Positions 6,764 to 15,247 of a stretch of DNA of 52,020 nt are shown one piece after another; within the stretch, counting starts at the first letter, position 1; every line of letters begins with the position of its first letter. Under the pieces are notes generated by a model. The model was not told where the DNA came from, made no database searches, and saw nothing but the letters and a program-made list of their open reading frames with translations. A program made the position numbers and the translations under genes. Origin of the DNA: Cyclobacteriaceae bacterium (GTDB taxonomy: Bacteria; Bacteroidota; Bacteroidia; Cytophagales; Cyclobacteriaceae); NCBI GenBank assembly GCA_003565295.1, contig PXCO01000180.1:1-52020 (forward strand), written 5' to 3'.

Positions 6764-8443
6764 TCATTTCAACTTTTTGTATTTGATCCTTTTAGGAGTG
6801 GTATCCCCCAACCTCTTCTTTTTGTTTTCTTCATAATCAGAGAAATTGCCTTCAAACCAATACACATTGGAATCACCCTCAAATGCCAGAATATGGGTAC
6901 ATATCCGGTCCAGGAACCATCGATCGTGACTGATGATCACCGCACAGCCCCCAAAATTCTCCAATGCTTCCTCCAAGGCCCTTAGGGTGTTTACATCCAG
7001 ATCGTTTGTGGGTTCGTCCAGCAACAGTAGGTTTCCGCCTTTTTTCAGGGTCATCGCCAGGTGTACCCTGTTCCTTTCCCCTCCAGATAGCACACCTACT
7101 TTCTTTTCCTGATCAGAACCAGCAAAATTGAACTTACTCACATAAGCTCTAGCGTTGACCTCCTTATTGCCGAGTTTAACGAACTCATTCCCCTCAGAGA
7201 TGAGTTGATAAACCGATTTATTGGGGTCCAGATCGTCGTGTTCTTGGTCTACATAGGCAAGCCTTACCGTCTCCCCCACCTCAAAGTGACCCGCATCTGC
7301 TTTTTCAGCACCGGTGATCAGCTTAAACAAGGTGGATTTTCCAGCCCCATTGGGGCCTATCACCCCTACGATACCCCCTTGAGGCAGGGAAAAAGTGAGG
7401 TCTTCGAAAAGCAACTTATCCCCATAAGCTTTAGATACCCCATTTACCTCAATTACCTTGGCACCCAATCTAGGTCCTGGTGGGATATACAATTCCAATT
7501 TGGCCTCCTTCTCCCTGGATTCCTCGCTCACCAATTTTTCATAGGCATTTAACCTGGCCTTGCCTTTGGATTGCTTGGCCTTGGGGGACATACGGATCCA
7601 CTCCAATTCCCGCTCCAAAGTTTTCTGTTTTTTAGATTCAGTCTTTTCTTCAGACTTAAGCCTTTCCTGCTTTTGTTCCAGCCAGCTTGAGTAGTTCCCC
7701 TTCCAGGGAATTCCTTCTCCCCTGTCCAGTTCCAAAATCCATCCGGCTACGTTATCCAGGAAATACCTATCGTGCGTAACTGCGATCACAGTTCCTTTAT
7801 ATTGTTTCAGATGCTGCTCCAGCCACAGTACGGATTCTGCATCCAGGTGATTGGTAGGCTCGTCCAGCAGCAGCACATCCGGTTCTTGCAATAAAAGCCT
7901 GCACAGGGCAACCCGGCGTTTCTCCCCACCAGAAAGGTTGCCCACGATAGCCTCACTAGGTGGAAGCCGAAGGGCATCCATGGCCTTGTCCAGCATCACG
8001 TCCAGCTCCCAGGCATTGGCCGCATCCAGCTTTTCCTGGACCTCACCTTGCTTTTGAATCAGCTTATCCATGGCATCGGGGTCTTCCATTAAGGCAGGGT
8101 CCATAAACTTCTCATTGATGGCCTCAAATTCCTTGAGCAGGGATATGGTGGCCACCACAGCTTCCTCCACTACTTCCTTCACCGTTTTGTCAGGATCGAG
8201 TTGTGGCTCTTGCTCCAGCATGCCCACCGAGTAACCTGGGGACCAAACTACCTCTCCCTGGAACTCCTTGTCTTTACCGGCGATAATTCTTAGAAGGGAG
8301 CTCTTACCAGATCCATTCAAACCTAATACACCGATCTTGGCGCCATAGAAAAAGGAAAGGTAAATATCTTTTAATACTTTCTTCTGTGGGGGATAAATTT
8401 TTGAAACCCCTGCCATTGAAAATATAATTTTTTCGTTACTCAT
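6764..8443 (-). CDS. ettA: Energy-dependent translational throttle protein EttA (ABC-F ATPase)
   Basis: A 559-residue soluble protein with two ABC ATPase domains in tandem and no membrane part, the ABC-F layout. Walker A motifs are GLNGSGKSS (41-49) and GPNGAGKST (about 359-367); signatures LSGGEKRR and LSGGERNR and the Walker B stretches LLLDEPTNHLDA and LLLDEPTNDLDV are all intact. The Lys-rich linker between domains (about 240-320) is the P-site tRNA-interacting region, and the length matches EttA rather than Uup or the antibiotic-protection members. EttA binds the ribosomal E site and gates the first elongation step according to ATP/ADP level. It is a single-gene unit, with a near-consensus -7 element (CATCTTTG) on the minus strand at 8472-8479. 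Confidence 0.93.
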   Translation of the reverse strand: MSNEKIIFSMAGVSKIYPPQKKVLKDIYLSFFYGAKIGVLGLNGSGKSSLLRIIAGKDKEFQGEVVWSPGYSVGMLEQEPQLDPDKTVKEVVEEAVVATISLLKEFEAINEKFMDPALMEDPDAMDKLIQKQGEVQEKLDAANAWELDVMLDKAMDALRLPPSEAIVGNLSGGEKRRVALCRLLLQEPDVLLLDEPTNHLDAESVLWLEQHLKQYKGTVIAVTHDRYFLDNVAGWILELDRGEGIPWKGNYSSWLEQKQERLKSEEKTESKKQKTLERELEWIRMSPKAKQSKGKARLNAYEKLVSEESREKEAKLELYIPPGPRLGAKVIEVNGVSKAYGDKLLFEDLTFSLPQGGIVGVIGPNGAGKSTLFKLITGAEKADAGHFEVGETVRLAYVDQEHDDLDPNKSVYQLISEGNEFVKLGNKEVNARAYVSKFNFAGSDQEKKVGVLSGGERNRVHLAMTLKKGGNLLLLDEPTNDLDVNTLRALEEALENFGGCAVIISHDRWFLDRICTHILAFEGDSNVYWFEGNFSDYEENKKKRLGDTTPKRIKYKKLK

Positions 8444-8574
8444 AATTAAAGGTTTGGTTTCAGTTAGTCAACAAAGATGCTAAAATATCCCCTTTCTTAG
8501 GAATAATGAACCATAATTAATTAATTTGCAGCAAAGAAAGCCACCACTTTACAGAAAACAACCAACCTATTGAG

Positions 8575-9822
8575 ATGGAACATCCATACGGATATATTAA
8601 AGATGACAAAGTTTACCTTAAGGGTTTTTTAGGACAAGAAGACAGGGTAATTGGTGAGGTAAAAGAGGATGAGTCCTCCACCATACAATATTTCGAAGAC
8701 CGGTACCAGATGGTCAAACAAAAGGTGGAAAAACTCAAAGAGGACATCGCTGAGAACCAAAACAAAGGTTCGTTCCTAATGAAACTGATTCACCTAAAGG
8801 AATCCCTCATGCAATATGATGGGTTAGGGGATTTCCCTTCCTTGATCAAGGAGCTGGAGGAGCAAGAGGTCTATCTGGAGGAAATCATCCAGGCCAATAG
8901 AAAGCGTAATCTTGAGATCAAGAGAGGGCTGATATTGGAAGCACGGGAGCTGATGAACGATACCGACTGGAAAAACACATCAGAAGAGTTTAAAAACCTG
9001 AAAACAAGATGGATTAAGACTGGCCCTGTGGATAAAGAAGTAGAGGAACAGGTGGAAAAACAGTTTCAAGATGCACTGGATGTTTTTTACAACAACCGTA
9101 AAAACTTTTTTGAGGGGCTGGCACTTCAGGCAGAGCAAAACATTAAAGTGTATGAAAACCTGCTACAGCAGGCCAGGCAGGCGCATGAACTACAGGATGT
9201 GAAGCTTGCTTTTCAGATCAGCAAGAAGATACAGAAAGAATGGAAAGAGGCTGGCAGGGTGCCCGCAGAAAAAAGACAACCCATTTGGGATGAATTTTCC
9301 AGGCTAAACAACCGTATTTTTTCAAAATACAAGCGGACCTTGCAGCAGGCACCAAGGATTAGTCCAGGCCTGCTCATTAAAAAAGTGGAAAAAATGGCGG
9401 ACGAGATGAAGTTGCTCTCCAGAGGAGAGATCACCCCCGACAAGTTATCTGCAGCCAAAAGACTACAAGCTGAATGGAGAAAATTACCCCCAAAAAAACC
9501 GCGACAAGCACAACATAGCATACACTCATACGTATTCTCTCAGGACGTGGTTTTTGAGAAATCCTTTCTTGACAAGCTGAGCCATTCAAAGTATCCCGAC
9601 TTTGACGAAAAAAGCCGCGAGGATCAAATGAGAATAAAAGCAGGAATCCTGAAGGACTTAATTGGCAGGGATCAGAAGGAATTGGATACGATCAAGGAAA
9701 ATGCGGAAAACTTCCGGAGTAATGAGGACAACTTTGAGAACATGCTCTATAAAAAAATTGGCGGCTACAAGCGGAAATTGGATGTCAAAAACCACATTCT
9801 TAGAGAACTTACAAACAATTAA
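8575..9822 (+). CDS. DUF349 domain protein
   Basis: A 415-residue, highly charged and almost wholly helical protein with repeated DUF349 units, recognisable by W-K-spaced helices such as FKNLKTRWIKTGPVDKEVEE (about 140-159), ISKKIQKEWKEAGRVPAEKR (about 216-235) and AAKRLQAEWRKLPPKKPRQ. No signal peptide; cytoplasmic. The family is widespread in Bacteroidota and Proteobacteria; the only hint of function I know is loose association with nucleic-acid or stress roles, so none is assigned. ATG 8575 has a near -7 element (TAATTTG) about 45 bases upstream. It is divergent from ettA with a shared 131-base promoter region. Confidence 0.85.
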   Translation: MEHPYGYIKDDKVYLKGFLGQEDRVIGEVKEDESSTIQYFEDRYQMVKQKVEKLKEDIAENQNKGSFLMKLIHLKESLMQYDGLGDFPSLIKELEEQEVYLEEIIQANRKRNLEIKRGLILEARELMNDTDWKNTSEEFKNLKTRWIKTGPVDKEVEEQVEKQFQDALDVFYNNRKNFFEGLALQAEQNIKVYENLLQQARQAHELQDVKLAFQISKKIQKEWKEAGRVPAEKRQPIWDEFSRLNNRIFSKYKRTLQQAPRISPGLLIKKVEKMADEMKLLSRGEITPDKLSAAKRLQAEWRKLPPKKPRQAQHSIHSYVFSQDVVFEKSFLDKLSHSKYPDFDEKSREDQMRIKAGILKDLIGRDQKELDTIKENAENFRSNEDNFENMLYKKIGGYKRKLDVKNHILRELTNN

Positions 9823-9854
9823 TTCGTTAAGGTTTTAAATTCTGAAAAGATTTC

Positions 9855-9862
9855 TATTTTTG
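9855..9862 (+). promoter_or_regulatory. Bacteroidota -7 element for the DUF2795 gene
   Basis: TATTTTTG is an exact TAnnTTTG match, 43 bases before the ATG at 9906 and 32 bases after the DUF349 stop, so the small gene has its own promoter. Confidence 0.6.
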
Positions 9863-9905
9863 CACCCCATTAGAGAGGGGATAAAAAAATTAACCGCTAT
9901 AGATT

Positions 9906-10127
9906 ATGTATTGGACGTTAGAACTCGCATCCTATTTGGAAGATGCCCCGTGGCCAGCTACCAAAGATGAGTTGATTGATTTTGCCATCCGTTCTGGTGC
10001 CCCATTGGAGGTAGTGGAGAACTTGCAGGAACTGGAAGACGACGGGGAACCTTATGAAAACATTGAGGAAATCTGGCCGGATTATCCTACCAAGGACGAT
10101 TTCTTCTTTAACGAGGACGAGTATTAG
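9906..10127 (+). CDS. DUF2795 domain protein
   Basis: A 73-residue acidic protein matching the small DUF2795 family common in Bacteroidota: MYWTLELASYLEDAPWPATK at the N-terminus, then a helical IDFAIRSGAPLEVVENLQEL and an acidic tail with DDFFFNEDEY. Full length for the family, cytoplasmic, function unknown. It has an exact -7 promoter element upstream and a hairpin terminator directly downstream, so it is transcribed alone. The acidic charge resembles proteins that contact nucleic-acid-binding partners, but that is only a remark. Confidence 0.88.
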   Translation: MYWTLELASYLEDAPWPATKDELIDFAIRSGAPLEVVENLQELEDDGEPYENIEEIWPDYPTKDDFFFNEDEY

Positions 10128-10133
10128 AGAGCT

Positions 10134-10180
10134 TACCCCCCAAGGTGCCAAGAGGCTATCGCAGGGGGTATTTTCATTTT
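10134..10180 (+). terminator. Terminator after the DUF2795 gene
   Basis: TACCCCC (10134-10140) pairs with GGGGGTA (10164-10170) and is followed by TTTTCATTTTT. The 23-base loop can form a small inner GCC/GGC stem. It sits right after the stop codon. Confidence 0.65.
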
Positions 10181-10717
10181 TATCCCAAAGCAGTTTTGAG
10201 CTTGATCATTCCTGATTTGCTCACGGGGATTTCTACACCAGACCTAAGATAAAGTTTCTATTTTCTTTTTCATAGGGTTCGATACGCACCACTTGAGACA
10301 GATTGACCATGTGAGACCTATGCATCCTGCAAAACAATGAAGGGTCAAGTACTTCCTCAAAGTTCTTTATAGGTTTAAGTTTCGAGAACTTTCCATTTGC
10401 CACATAGTCATCCTCCGCACTTATATGGTGGATATCTGACACTAATATAATCTCTATTTTAGAACCGGTTTTGACCACCCTTTCAAGTGGCTCAGAAGGA
10501 AGGGAGGAAACATCGGATAACCTTCAAACATCTGGGGTTGGTCCGTCTCCAAATGAGCCATGGCCCTGGCCACTGCGGTCTCTAACCGCTCCCTGGAAAA
10601 AGGCTTGAGTAAATAATCCAAAGCAAAAATATGCTGAACACCCCATAAATTAGGGTGCCAAGCCCCCAGCCCCATGGCTTCATTCCCGGTCTGCTTACTC
10701 AAATAAACCAATACCAT
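10180..10717 (-). pseudogene. Broken LytTR-family response regulator
   Basis: Reading the minus strand, the end of a receiver domain (FALDYLLKPFSRERLETAVA, about 10590-10640) is followed, after a frame change near 10520, by a linker and a LytTR DNA-binding domain (SEPLERVVKTGSKIEIILVS, then FEEVLDPSLFCRMHRSHMVN). A second frame change near 10243 moves the last stretch, VEIPVSKSGMIKLKTALG, to a third frame ending at TAA 10180-10182. Before the receiver tail only about 25 residues are left from an ATG at 10717, seven residues of spacing after the liaF stop, so most of the receiver domain is gone. A working LytTR regulator is about 240 residues. This is a decayed gene, formerly downstream of the LiaF-like gene. 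Confidence 0.8.
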
Positions 10718-10721
10718 CCTA

Positions 10722-11450
10722 TCAATAAGTGGAGATCTCCACTCCACCGAAGACCACCGCCCCACTCAAAATCAACTTTTTCCCATCCTCGACAGGTCTC
10801 TGATGTAAGAAGCGTTTATCCTCAATCCCCGCAGCTATGGTGCTTACCCCCAATTGAACATCCCATTGGGCCGGTACAATTAGCTTTAGTCCCCCAAAGA
10901 CCACGGTGACTTCCAGATGGGCAGGTTCATTCATATCTGCATGGGTAAGGTCCAGATCCGTGCCTCCAAATATGGTGGTGATTTCCCCACCTTTAAAGGA
11001 TTTACTCACCAACCTCTTTTTGGTGCCACAAAAAATGGATTCCTCATTGATGTAATCCAGATGTTGTTCCTCGGTATTAATTTTGGCCTTGCCGGTACGT
11101 ACTCCCCTGTGAAACCTATCAAAATGACCCTCCCAAAACTCAGCACCTTTTTTTTTGCGGTTCATCAAAAGATAAAGGCCCAAAATGATAAGTGCTACGG
11201 GAAGTAGAAATTTTTCCAATTCAAAGGGTAGCCCCAAGTAGTTCCTGGCTAAAAAATACCCCCCTATCAAAATCAAAATTATGGAAGACACATTTCTAAA
11301 CCCATGGTTCACCCCTAAAACGACTCCAATTGCTATAAGGATCATGGGCCAGGTAAATAACCAAACAGGAAAAAAGAGTCCCAATTGCTTCAACAATAAG
11401 AGCCCCCCTATCACCAATACCAGCACACCGATTATCTGATTTTTTCTCAT
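10722..11450 (-). CDS. LiaF-like membrane protein
   Basis: A 242-residue protein with four N-terminal membrane helices in the first 95 residues (two GG-containing hairpins, MRKNQIIGVLVLVIGGLLLL and a second copy near SSIILILIGGYFLARN), a basic RKKK stop-transfer, and a soluble beta-rich C-terminal domain with GGTDLDLTHADM, TVVFGGLKLIVP and VVFGGVEIST repeats typical of the LiaF / DUF2154-type domain. In Firmicutes LiaF controls a cell-envelope-stress sensor kinase; in Bacteroidota similar genes precede LytS/LytTR pairs. Here the downstream regulator is a wreck and no kinase is present, so this may be an orphan. An 11-base tandem repeat lies 65 bases upstream. Confidence 0.82.
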   Translation of the reverse strand: MRKNQIIGVLVLVIGGLLLLKQLGLFFPVWLFTWPMILIAIGVVLGVNHGFRNVSSIILILIGGYFLARNYLGLPFELEKFLLPVALIILGLYLLMNRKKKGAEFWEGHFDRFHRGVRTGKAKINTEEQHLDYINEESIFCGTKKRLVSKSFKGGEITTIFGGTDLDLTHADMNEPAHLEVTVVFGGLKLIVPAQWDVQLGVSTIAAGIEDKRFLHQRPVEDGKKLILSGAVVFGGVEISTY

Positions 11451-11515
11451 CTCAGTAGTGTTAATTTTTTAATAAAATTAAGCTAAACTACTGACATGTG
11501 CTTGAGAATTTAGGT

Positions 11516-11537
11516 AAAAATCCGTTAAAAATCCGTG
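11516..11537. repeat. 11-base tandem direct repeat upstream of the LiaF-like gene
   Basis: AAAAATCCGTT (11516-11526) is followed at once by AAAAATCCGTG (11527-11537), a direct repeat at one helical turn, between ispD and the LiaF-like gene start at 11450. LytTR proteins bind paired direct repeats of about this spacing, so it may be the former operator of the broken regulator. Confidence 0.45.
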
Positions 11538-11566
11538 AAATGCCTGTCTGACCCTGAAAAACCTGC

Positions 11567-12241
11567 TCAATCTTTGGTAAGCAGGTATTCCGCATAGTCC
11601 AAGTCTTCCGGTGTGGTGATCTTAATATTTTCGAGGTTGCCTGTAATGAGAGTAACCTGCCAACCTTGGTGTTCATAGACCGTGGCATCATCCGTAAAAT
11701 GGTTAAGCTCACCGATATCAAAGGCCTTTTTTATTTTTGGAAGTTGAAAAGTTTGAGGGGTTTGCACCAGACGAAAGTACTGCCTTTCCTGGTAAAAAGA
11801 TTTTCCATCATCCGTGAGTTTCCGAATAGAGTCCTTCAAAGGCATCACGGCCACTGCACTTCCATGTACCGCTGCCACTTCGAAGCTACGGCGGATCACC
11901 TCCTGACTCACGAAGGGCCTTACCCCATCGTGTATGGCCACAAGACCTTCCTTAGCATCTATAGCCTTCAACCCGTTCCTCACGGACTGAAACCTTGACC
12001 TGCCCCCAGCCACCACCCGGTGGGGAAGGTCAAATTTATGTTGTTTACAAAGGTTTTCCCAAAACTCGAAATCGCTAGCAGGGATAACCAAAAGCAGAGT
12101 TGTACTGGGGTCATTTTCGTAAAACACCCTAATCGTACGCATCAATATGGGCACTTTGCCAATAGGCATGTATTGTTTGGGCATAGCCCCTCCCATCCGG
12201 GTGCCGCTTCCTCCGGCAACAATTATCACATACTTTTCCAA
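11567..12241 (-). CDS. ispD: 2-C-methyl-D-erythritol 4-phosphate cytidylyltransferase
   Basis: The 224-residue enzyme couples CTP to methylerythritol phosphate in the non-mevalonate isoprenoid pathway. It has the nucleotide-binding start VIIVAGGSGTRMGGAMPKQY (residues 5-24), the VAGGRSRFQSVRNGL stretch with the conserved Arg, VAIHDGVRPFVS (about 101-112) and the C-terminal TTPEDLDYAEYLL. No IspF fusion. The start is TTG at 12239-12241, supported by the family pattern MEKYVIIVAGG, but a perfect -7 element overlaps that codon, so GTG at 12227-12229 (residue 5) is an alternative. A terminator separates it from queA upstream, and it is followed by the LiaF-like gene. Confidence 0.92.
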   Translation of the reverse strand: MEKYVIIVAGGSGTRMGGAMPKQYMPIGKVPILMRTIRVFYENDPSTTLLLVIPASDFEFWENLCKQHKFDLPHRVVAGGRSRFQSVRNGLKAIDAKEGLVAIHDGVRPFVSQEVIRRSFEVAAVHGSAVAVMPLKDSIRKLTDDGKSFYQERQYFRLVQTPQTFQLPKIKKAFDIGELNHFTDDATVYEHQGWQVTLITGNLENIKITTPEDLDYAEYLLTKD

Positions 12242-12246
12242 AGGTA
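12239..12246 (-). promoter_or_regulatory. -7 element overlapping the ispD start
   Basis: On the minus strand the bases read TACCTTTG, an exact TAnnTTTG match, and its last three bases are the TTG start codon. If active, transcription would begin about seven bases inside the longest frame, implying a leaderless start at GTG 12227-12229 or use of another promoter. Confidence 0.4.
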
Positions 12247-12263
12247 TCCTCTACTTATAGGAT

Positions 12264-12291
12264 GAAAAAAAAAGCACCATAGGTGCCTTTT
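12264..12291 (-). terminator. Terminator after queA
   Basis: On the minus strand GGCACC pairs with GGTGC around a three-base loop and is followed by nine T residues. It starts directly after the queA stop at 12293 and lies 25 bases before ispD, insulating the two genes. Confidence 0.75.
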
Positions 12292-12292
12292 A

Positions 12293-13342
12293 TTATAAGA
12301 TCAACATGGCGTCTCCGTAAGAGAAAAACCTGTATTTTTCTTTGATGGCTTCCTGATAGGCTTTCATGATAAGGTCATACCCCCCAAAAGCCGAGGTGGT
12401 CATCAATAGGGTGGACTCCGGCAGGTGCAGATTGGTCACCAAGGCGTTGGCAATCTTAAATTCGTATGGAGGAATAATAAACTTGTCCGTCCATCCACTA
12501 CTAGCCTTCAACCTGCCGTTGGCGGTCACGGAACTCTCTATGGTTTTAAGGGAAGTGGTGCCTACGGATACCACTTTCTTTTTTTGATCCAGAGCCCTGT
12601 TTACCAATTTGACGGTTGCATCAGGGATGTCATAATTCTCCGAGTCCATTTTATGTTTGGTAAGGTCTTCCACGTCCACCTGCCTAAAGGTTCCCAAACC
12701 TATATGTAGGGTAATGGGACTTACCTCTATCCCTTTGATTTCAAGTCGCTTAAGCAGGTGCTGGGTAAAATGCAATCCTGCTGTAGGTGCAGCCACTGCC
12801 CCAACATGCTCGGCATATATGGTTTGATACCGCTCTCTATCGGCATCCTCCACGTCCCTTTCAATAAAATCCTTCAAAATTGGGGTTTCTCCTAAAGTGT
12901 CGATGGTCTTATAAAACTCCTCATCTGTGCCATCAAACAAAAACCGTATGGTTCTGCCCCTAGAGGTGGTATTGTCAATTACCTCAGCTACCAGGTCACT
13001 GTCCCCAAAATACAGTTTATTACCTACCCTGATTTTCCTGGCGGGATCCACCAATACATCCCAAAGCCTCAGGTCCTTGTTCAGTTCCCGAAGCAGGAAA
13101 ACTTCTATTTTTGCCCCGGTCTTTTCTTTGTTTCCGTACAACCTGGCAGGAAAAACCTTGGTGTTATTGGTGACAAAAACATCGCCTTCTCCAAAGTAGT
13201 CAATAATATCTTTAAACACCCTGTGCTCTATCTTACCGCTATCGCGGTGCACCACCATCAGCCGGGATTCATCCCTGTTTTCGGTGGGATATAAGGAAAT
13301 GAGCTTTTTGGGTATTTCAAATTTGAAATCTGATAATTTCAT
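12293..13342 (-). CDS. queA: tRNA preQ1(34) S-adenosylmethionine ribosyltransferase-isomerase
   Basis: A 349-residue cytoplasmic enzyme that transfers and isomerises the ribosyl part of S-adenosylmethionine onto preQ1 at the tRNA wobble position, making epoxyqueuosine. Family signatures are intact: the N-terminal [55 protein letters not shown] (about 181-193), [13 protein letters not shown] and the C-terminal [19 protein letters not shown]. Length is normal. It is preceded by a long repeat-rich gap and followed by its own terminator. No other queuosine gene is in the window. Confidence 0.95.
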   Translation of the reverse strand: MKLSDFKFEIPKKLISLYPTENRDESRLMVVHRDSGKIEHRVFKDIIDYFGEGDVFVTNNTKVFPARLYGNKEKTGAKIEVFLLRELNKDLRLWDVLVDPARKIRVGNKLYFGDSDLVAEVIDNTTSRGRTIRFLFDGTDEEFYKTIDTLGETPILKDFIERDVEDADRERYQTIYAEHVGAVAAPTAGLHFTQHLLKRLEIKGIEVSPITLHIGLGTFRQVDVEDLTKHKMDSENYDIPDATVKLVNRALDQKKKVVSVGTTSLKTIESSVTANGRLKASSGWTDKFIIPPYEFKIANALVTNLHLPESTLLMTTSAFGGYDLIMKAYQEAIKEKYRFFSYGDAMLIL

Positions 13343-13397
13343 ATGTTTATAATTTGCTTTTCAATGGCCATAACTTGCCCCGTACCGGAGGTCGGGG
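13336..13397. repeat. Intergenic repeat, copy A (overlaps queA start)
   Basis: Begins ATTTCATATGTTTATA and continues through CATAACTTG to a hairpin with CCCCG and CGGGG arms. The first 16 bases are identical to copy B at 13633. The copy includes the queA start codon (13340-13342). Confidence 0.6.
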
Positions 13398-13927
13398 TGG
13401 AATCTCGCAATAATAATCATGCCTACCATTGACATCTCACTTAAAATTTAATAATTTATTGATTAAGTACTGATTTTTAATACTGCGAATGACATTTGGT
13501 TTCTCGCAACCCTGCCCTGAGTTTTTTCAGGGGCGCGCAACGAATCCGCAACGCTCACAGCGAAAAAAAATGTCATTTCCTTTCTATAAATGCCAATTTT
13601 TAATACTCTGTGTGTCGCTTGCGTCATGCTCGATTTCATATGTTTATAAATGTCTTTTAGCGGTCATAACTTGTCCCGCACTATATGTCGGGATAGCCTG
13701 ATCCTGCCTGCCCCCAACTCACTTCGGGAAACTCGTTTCGGGAGAATCTCGCACACGAAAATCATCCCTCTTTTTGATGAATTTGTCATGCGGAAATTCA
13801 TGTATGTATAATTGGAAATTAAACACTTCAAGAAGTTTTATCCTGTCATAAAAAATGCAAAGATAATAAGAATTACAACCAATTCTATCTATCTTGTTAT
13901 TTAGTTTTTATTTAACCATCAAATTTG
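13343..13927. other. 585-base repeat-rich non-coding region
   Basis: No gene is supported. It holds two copies of an about 62-base imperfect repeat (separate entries), C-rich/G-rich hairpins such as CCCTGA/TCAGGG at 13513-13530, and the inverted pair AATGACATTT (near 13488) and AAATGTCATT (near 13567). The right end is AT-rich and must contain the promoter of the permease gene at 13928, though no exact TAnnTTTG is seen. The pattern looks like decayed or repeatedly duplicated sequence. Confidence 0.5.
13633..13693. repeat. Intergenic repeat, copy B
   Basis: Shares ATTTCATATGTTTATA and GTCATAACTTG-type sequence with copy A, ending in a hairpin with TCCCG and CGGGA arms: loop differs but the arms covary, which suggests the hairpin matters. 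Both copies are followed at a distance by GAATCTCGCA and AATCAT (13400-13420; 13743-13764). Confidence 0.6.
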
Positions 13928-15175
13928 ATGCTAATCCGGTTAATTTGGGAAAGTATCCGTTTCGCTTGGCAGGCTTTAAGGGCCAACCTTACCAGGACTG
14001 TGCTTTCCTTGCTTGGGGTCACGGTGGGGATTTTCTCCATTATTGCAGTATTCACTTTAGTGGATTCCCTGGAGACCAACATCAAAAACAGCCTGTCTTT
14101 TCTGGGATCAAACGTGGTGAGCGTAGGCAGATTCCCTTACCAGGCAGGCGGCCCGACCGATTACCCGTGGTGGCGCTATTTCCGGCGCCCTCCAGGCACC
14201 TATGCAGAATACGAGTTTTTAGCAGAACGCTTGAAAAATGCACAAGCGGTCACCATTTCGGCCACCGCAAGGACCACGGCCAGGCAAGCCAGCAATGCTT
14301 ATGAAAGGGCCAGCCTCCAGGGGATAGTCCTTTCTTACAATGAGGTGTTCGATGTACCCATAGCAACCGGTAGGTATTTTACGGACCTTGAGGTCTCCGC
14401 TTCCAGAACAGTGGCACTTATCGGTGCTAAAATTGCTGATGCCCTGTTTCCCAACCAAGAACCCGTTGGAAAAACCTTCAAAATAAAGGGGTTAAAATTC
14501 ACCGTTGTTGGCATATTGGAAGAAGAAGGGGAAGGTCTGTTTGACGCCCCCTCCAAGGACGAAAGCATCCTGATCCCTTTTGGAGCCTTCACCAAACTCT
14601 TTTATGTGGGTAAAAATGGCATTGAACCTACCGTTGCATCCAAGGGCTTTGAGGATGACCCTGGACTTATAGCCCTGGAAAACGAAATGGCTGGCTTACT
14701 CAGGGCGAAAAGGGGGCTTAAACCCTCAGAAGAAGACAATTTTGCGCTTAACCAATCGGAATTTATCCAAAATGCGGTTGGGTCTATCTTCAGTGTCATC
14801 GGCATAGCCGGATGGGTGATCGGTGGATTTTCAATCTTGATAGGCGGATTTGGGATAGCCAACATCATGTTCGTTTCTGTAAAAGAAAGAACCAGCATCA
14901 TTGGTATACAAAAATCCCTGGGTGCCAAAAATTACTTTATTCTCTGCCAGTTCTTGTTTGAGGCCACATTTTTAAGTTTAATAGGTGGCTTGGCAGGTTT
15001 GGCCCTTGTGTATGCAGGCACTTATGTGCCTCTGGGTAGTCTTGAACTTATACTTAGTTTTAAAAATGTCCTTTTAGGACTGGGGCTTTCCTCGGTGATC
15101 GGGATGTTGTCCGGTATAGTGCCTGCGAGTATTGCGGCAGGGTTAAATCCAGTGGAGGCCATACGTGCCACATAA
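13928..15175 (+). CDS. MacB/FtsX-type ABC transporter permease
   Basis: A 415-residue membrane protein with the MacB layout: one N-terminal helix (about 20-42, TVLSLLGVTVGIFSIIAVFT), a large periplasmic MacB_PCD domain (about 45-275) and three C-terminal helices forming the FtsX domain (IGGFSILIGGFGIANIMFVS at about 297-316, with the VKERTSIIGIQKSLGA coupling segment after it, then two more). Members work with an ABC ATPase in export of macrolides, lipoproteins or peptides, or as mechanotransmitters. No ATPase gene is next to it, so its partner is encoded elsewhere. ATG 13928 is used; the TTG just before it is not needed. It converges with recA. Confidence 0.9.
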   Translation: MLIRLIWESIRFAWQALRANLTRTVLSLLGVTVGIFSIIAVFTLVDSLETNIKNSLSFLGSNVVSVGRFPYQAGGPTDYPWWRYFRRPPGTYAEYEFLAERLKNAQAVTISATARTTARQASNAYERASLQGIVLSYNEVFDVPIATGRYFTDLEVSASRTVALIGAKIADALFPNQEPVGKTFKIKGLKFTVVGILEEEGEGLFDAPSKDESILIPFGAFTKLFYVGKNGIEPTVASKGFEDDPGLIALENEMAGLLRAKRGLKPSEEDNFALNQSEFIQNAVGSIFSVIGIAGWVIGGFSILIGGFGIANIMFVSVKERTSIIGIQKSLGAKNYFILCQFLFEATFLSLIGGLAGLALVYAGTYVPLGSLELILSFKNVLLGLGLSSVIGMLSGIVPASIAAGLNPVEAIRAT

Positions 15176-15204
15176 AAAAGTCAAGGAGGCAACAACTCCT
15201 TGAC
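15175..15204 (-). terminator. Terminator between permease and recA
   Basis: GTCAAGGAG (15180-15188) pairs perfectly with CTCCTTGAC (15196-15204). On the minus strand the stem is followed by a T6 run, so it terminates recA; on the plus strand only TTTT occurs some bases later, so it may act weakly for the permease gene. Confidence 0.8.
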
Positions 15205-15247
15205 CTAGCCTTTTACCTCAAACTCTTCGATTTATTGTTATATAAGA

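Noticed and set aside
10454-10765. A 103-residue minus-strand open frame as a real gene
   Set aside because: Its first part overlaps liaF out of frame and its last part is a frameshifted LytTR linker; only the middle resembles a receiver domain.
13925-13927. TTG just before the permease ATG as its start
   Set aside because: An ATG follows at once and no extra conserved residue is gained.
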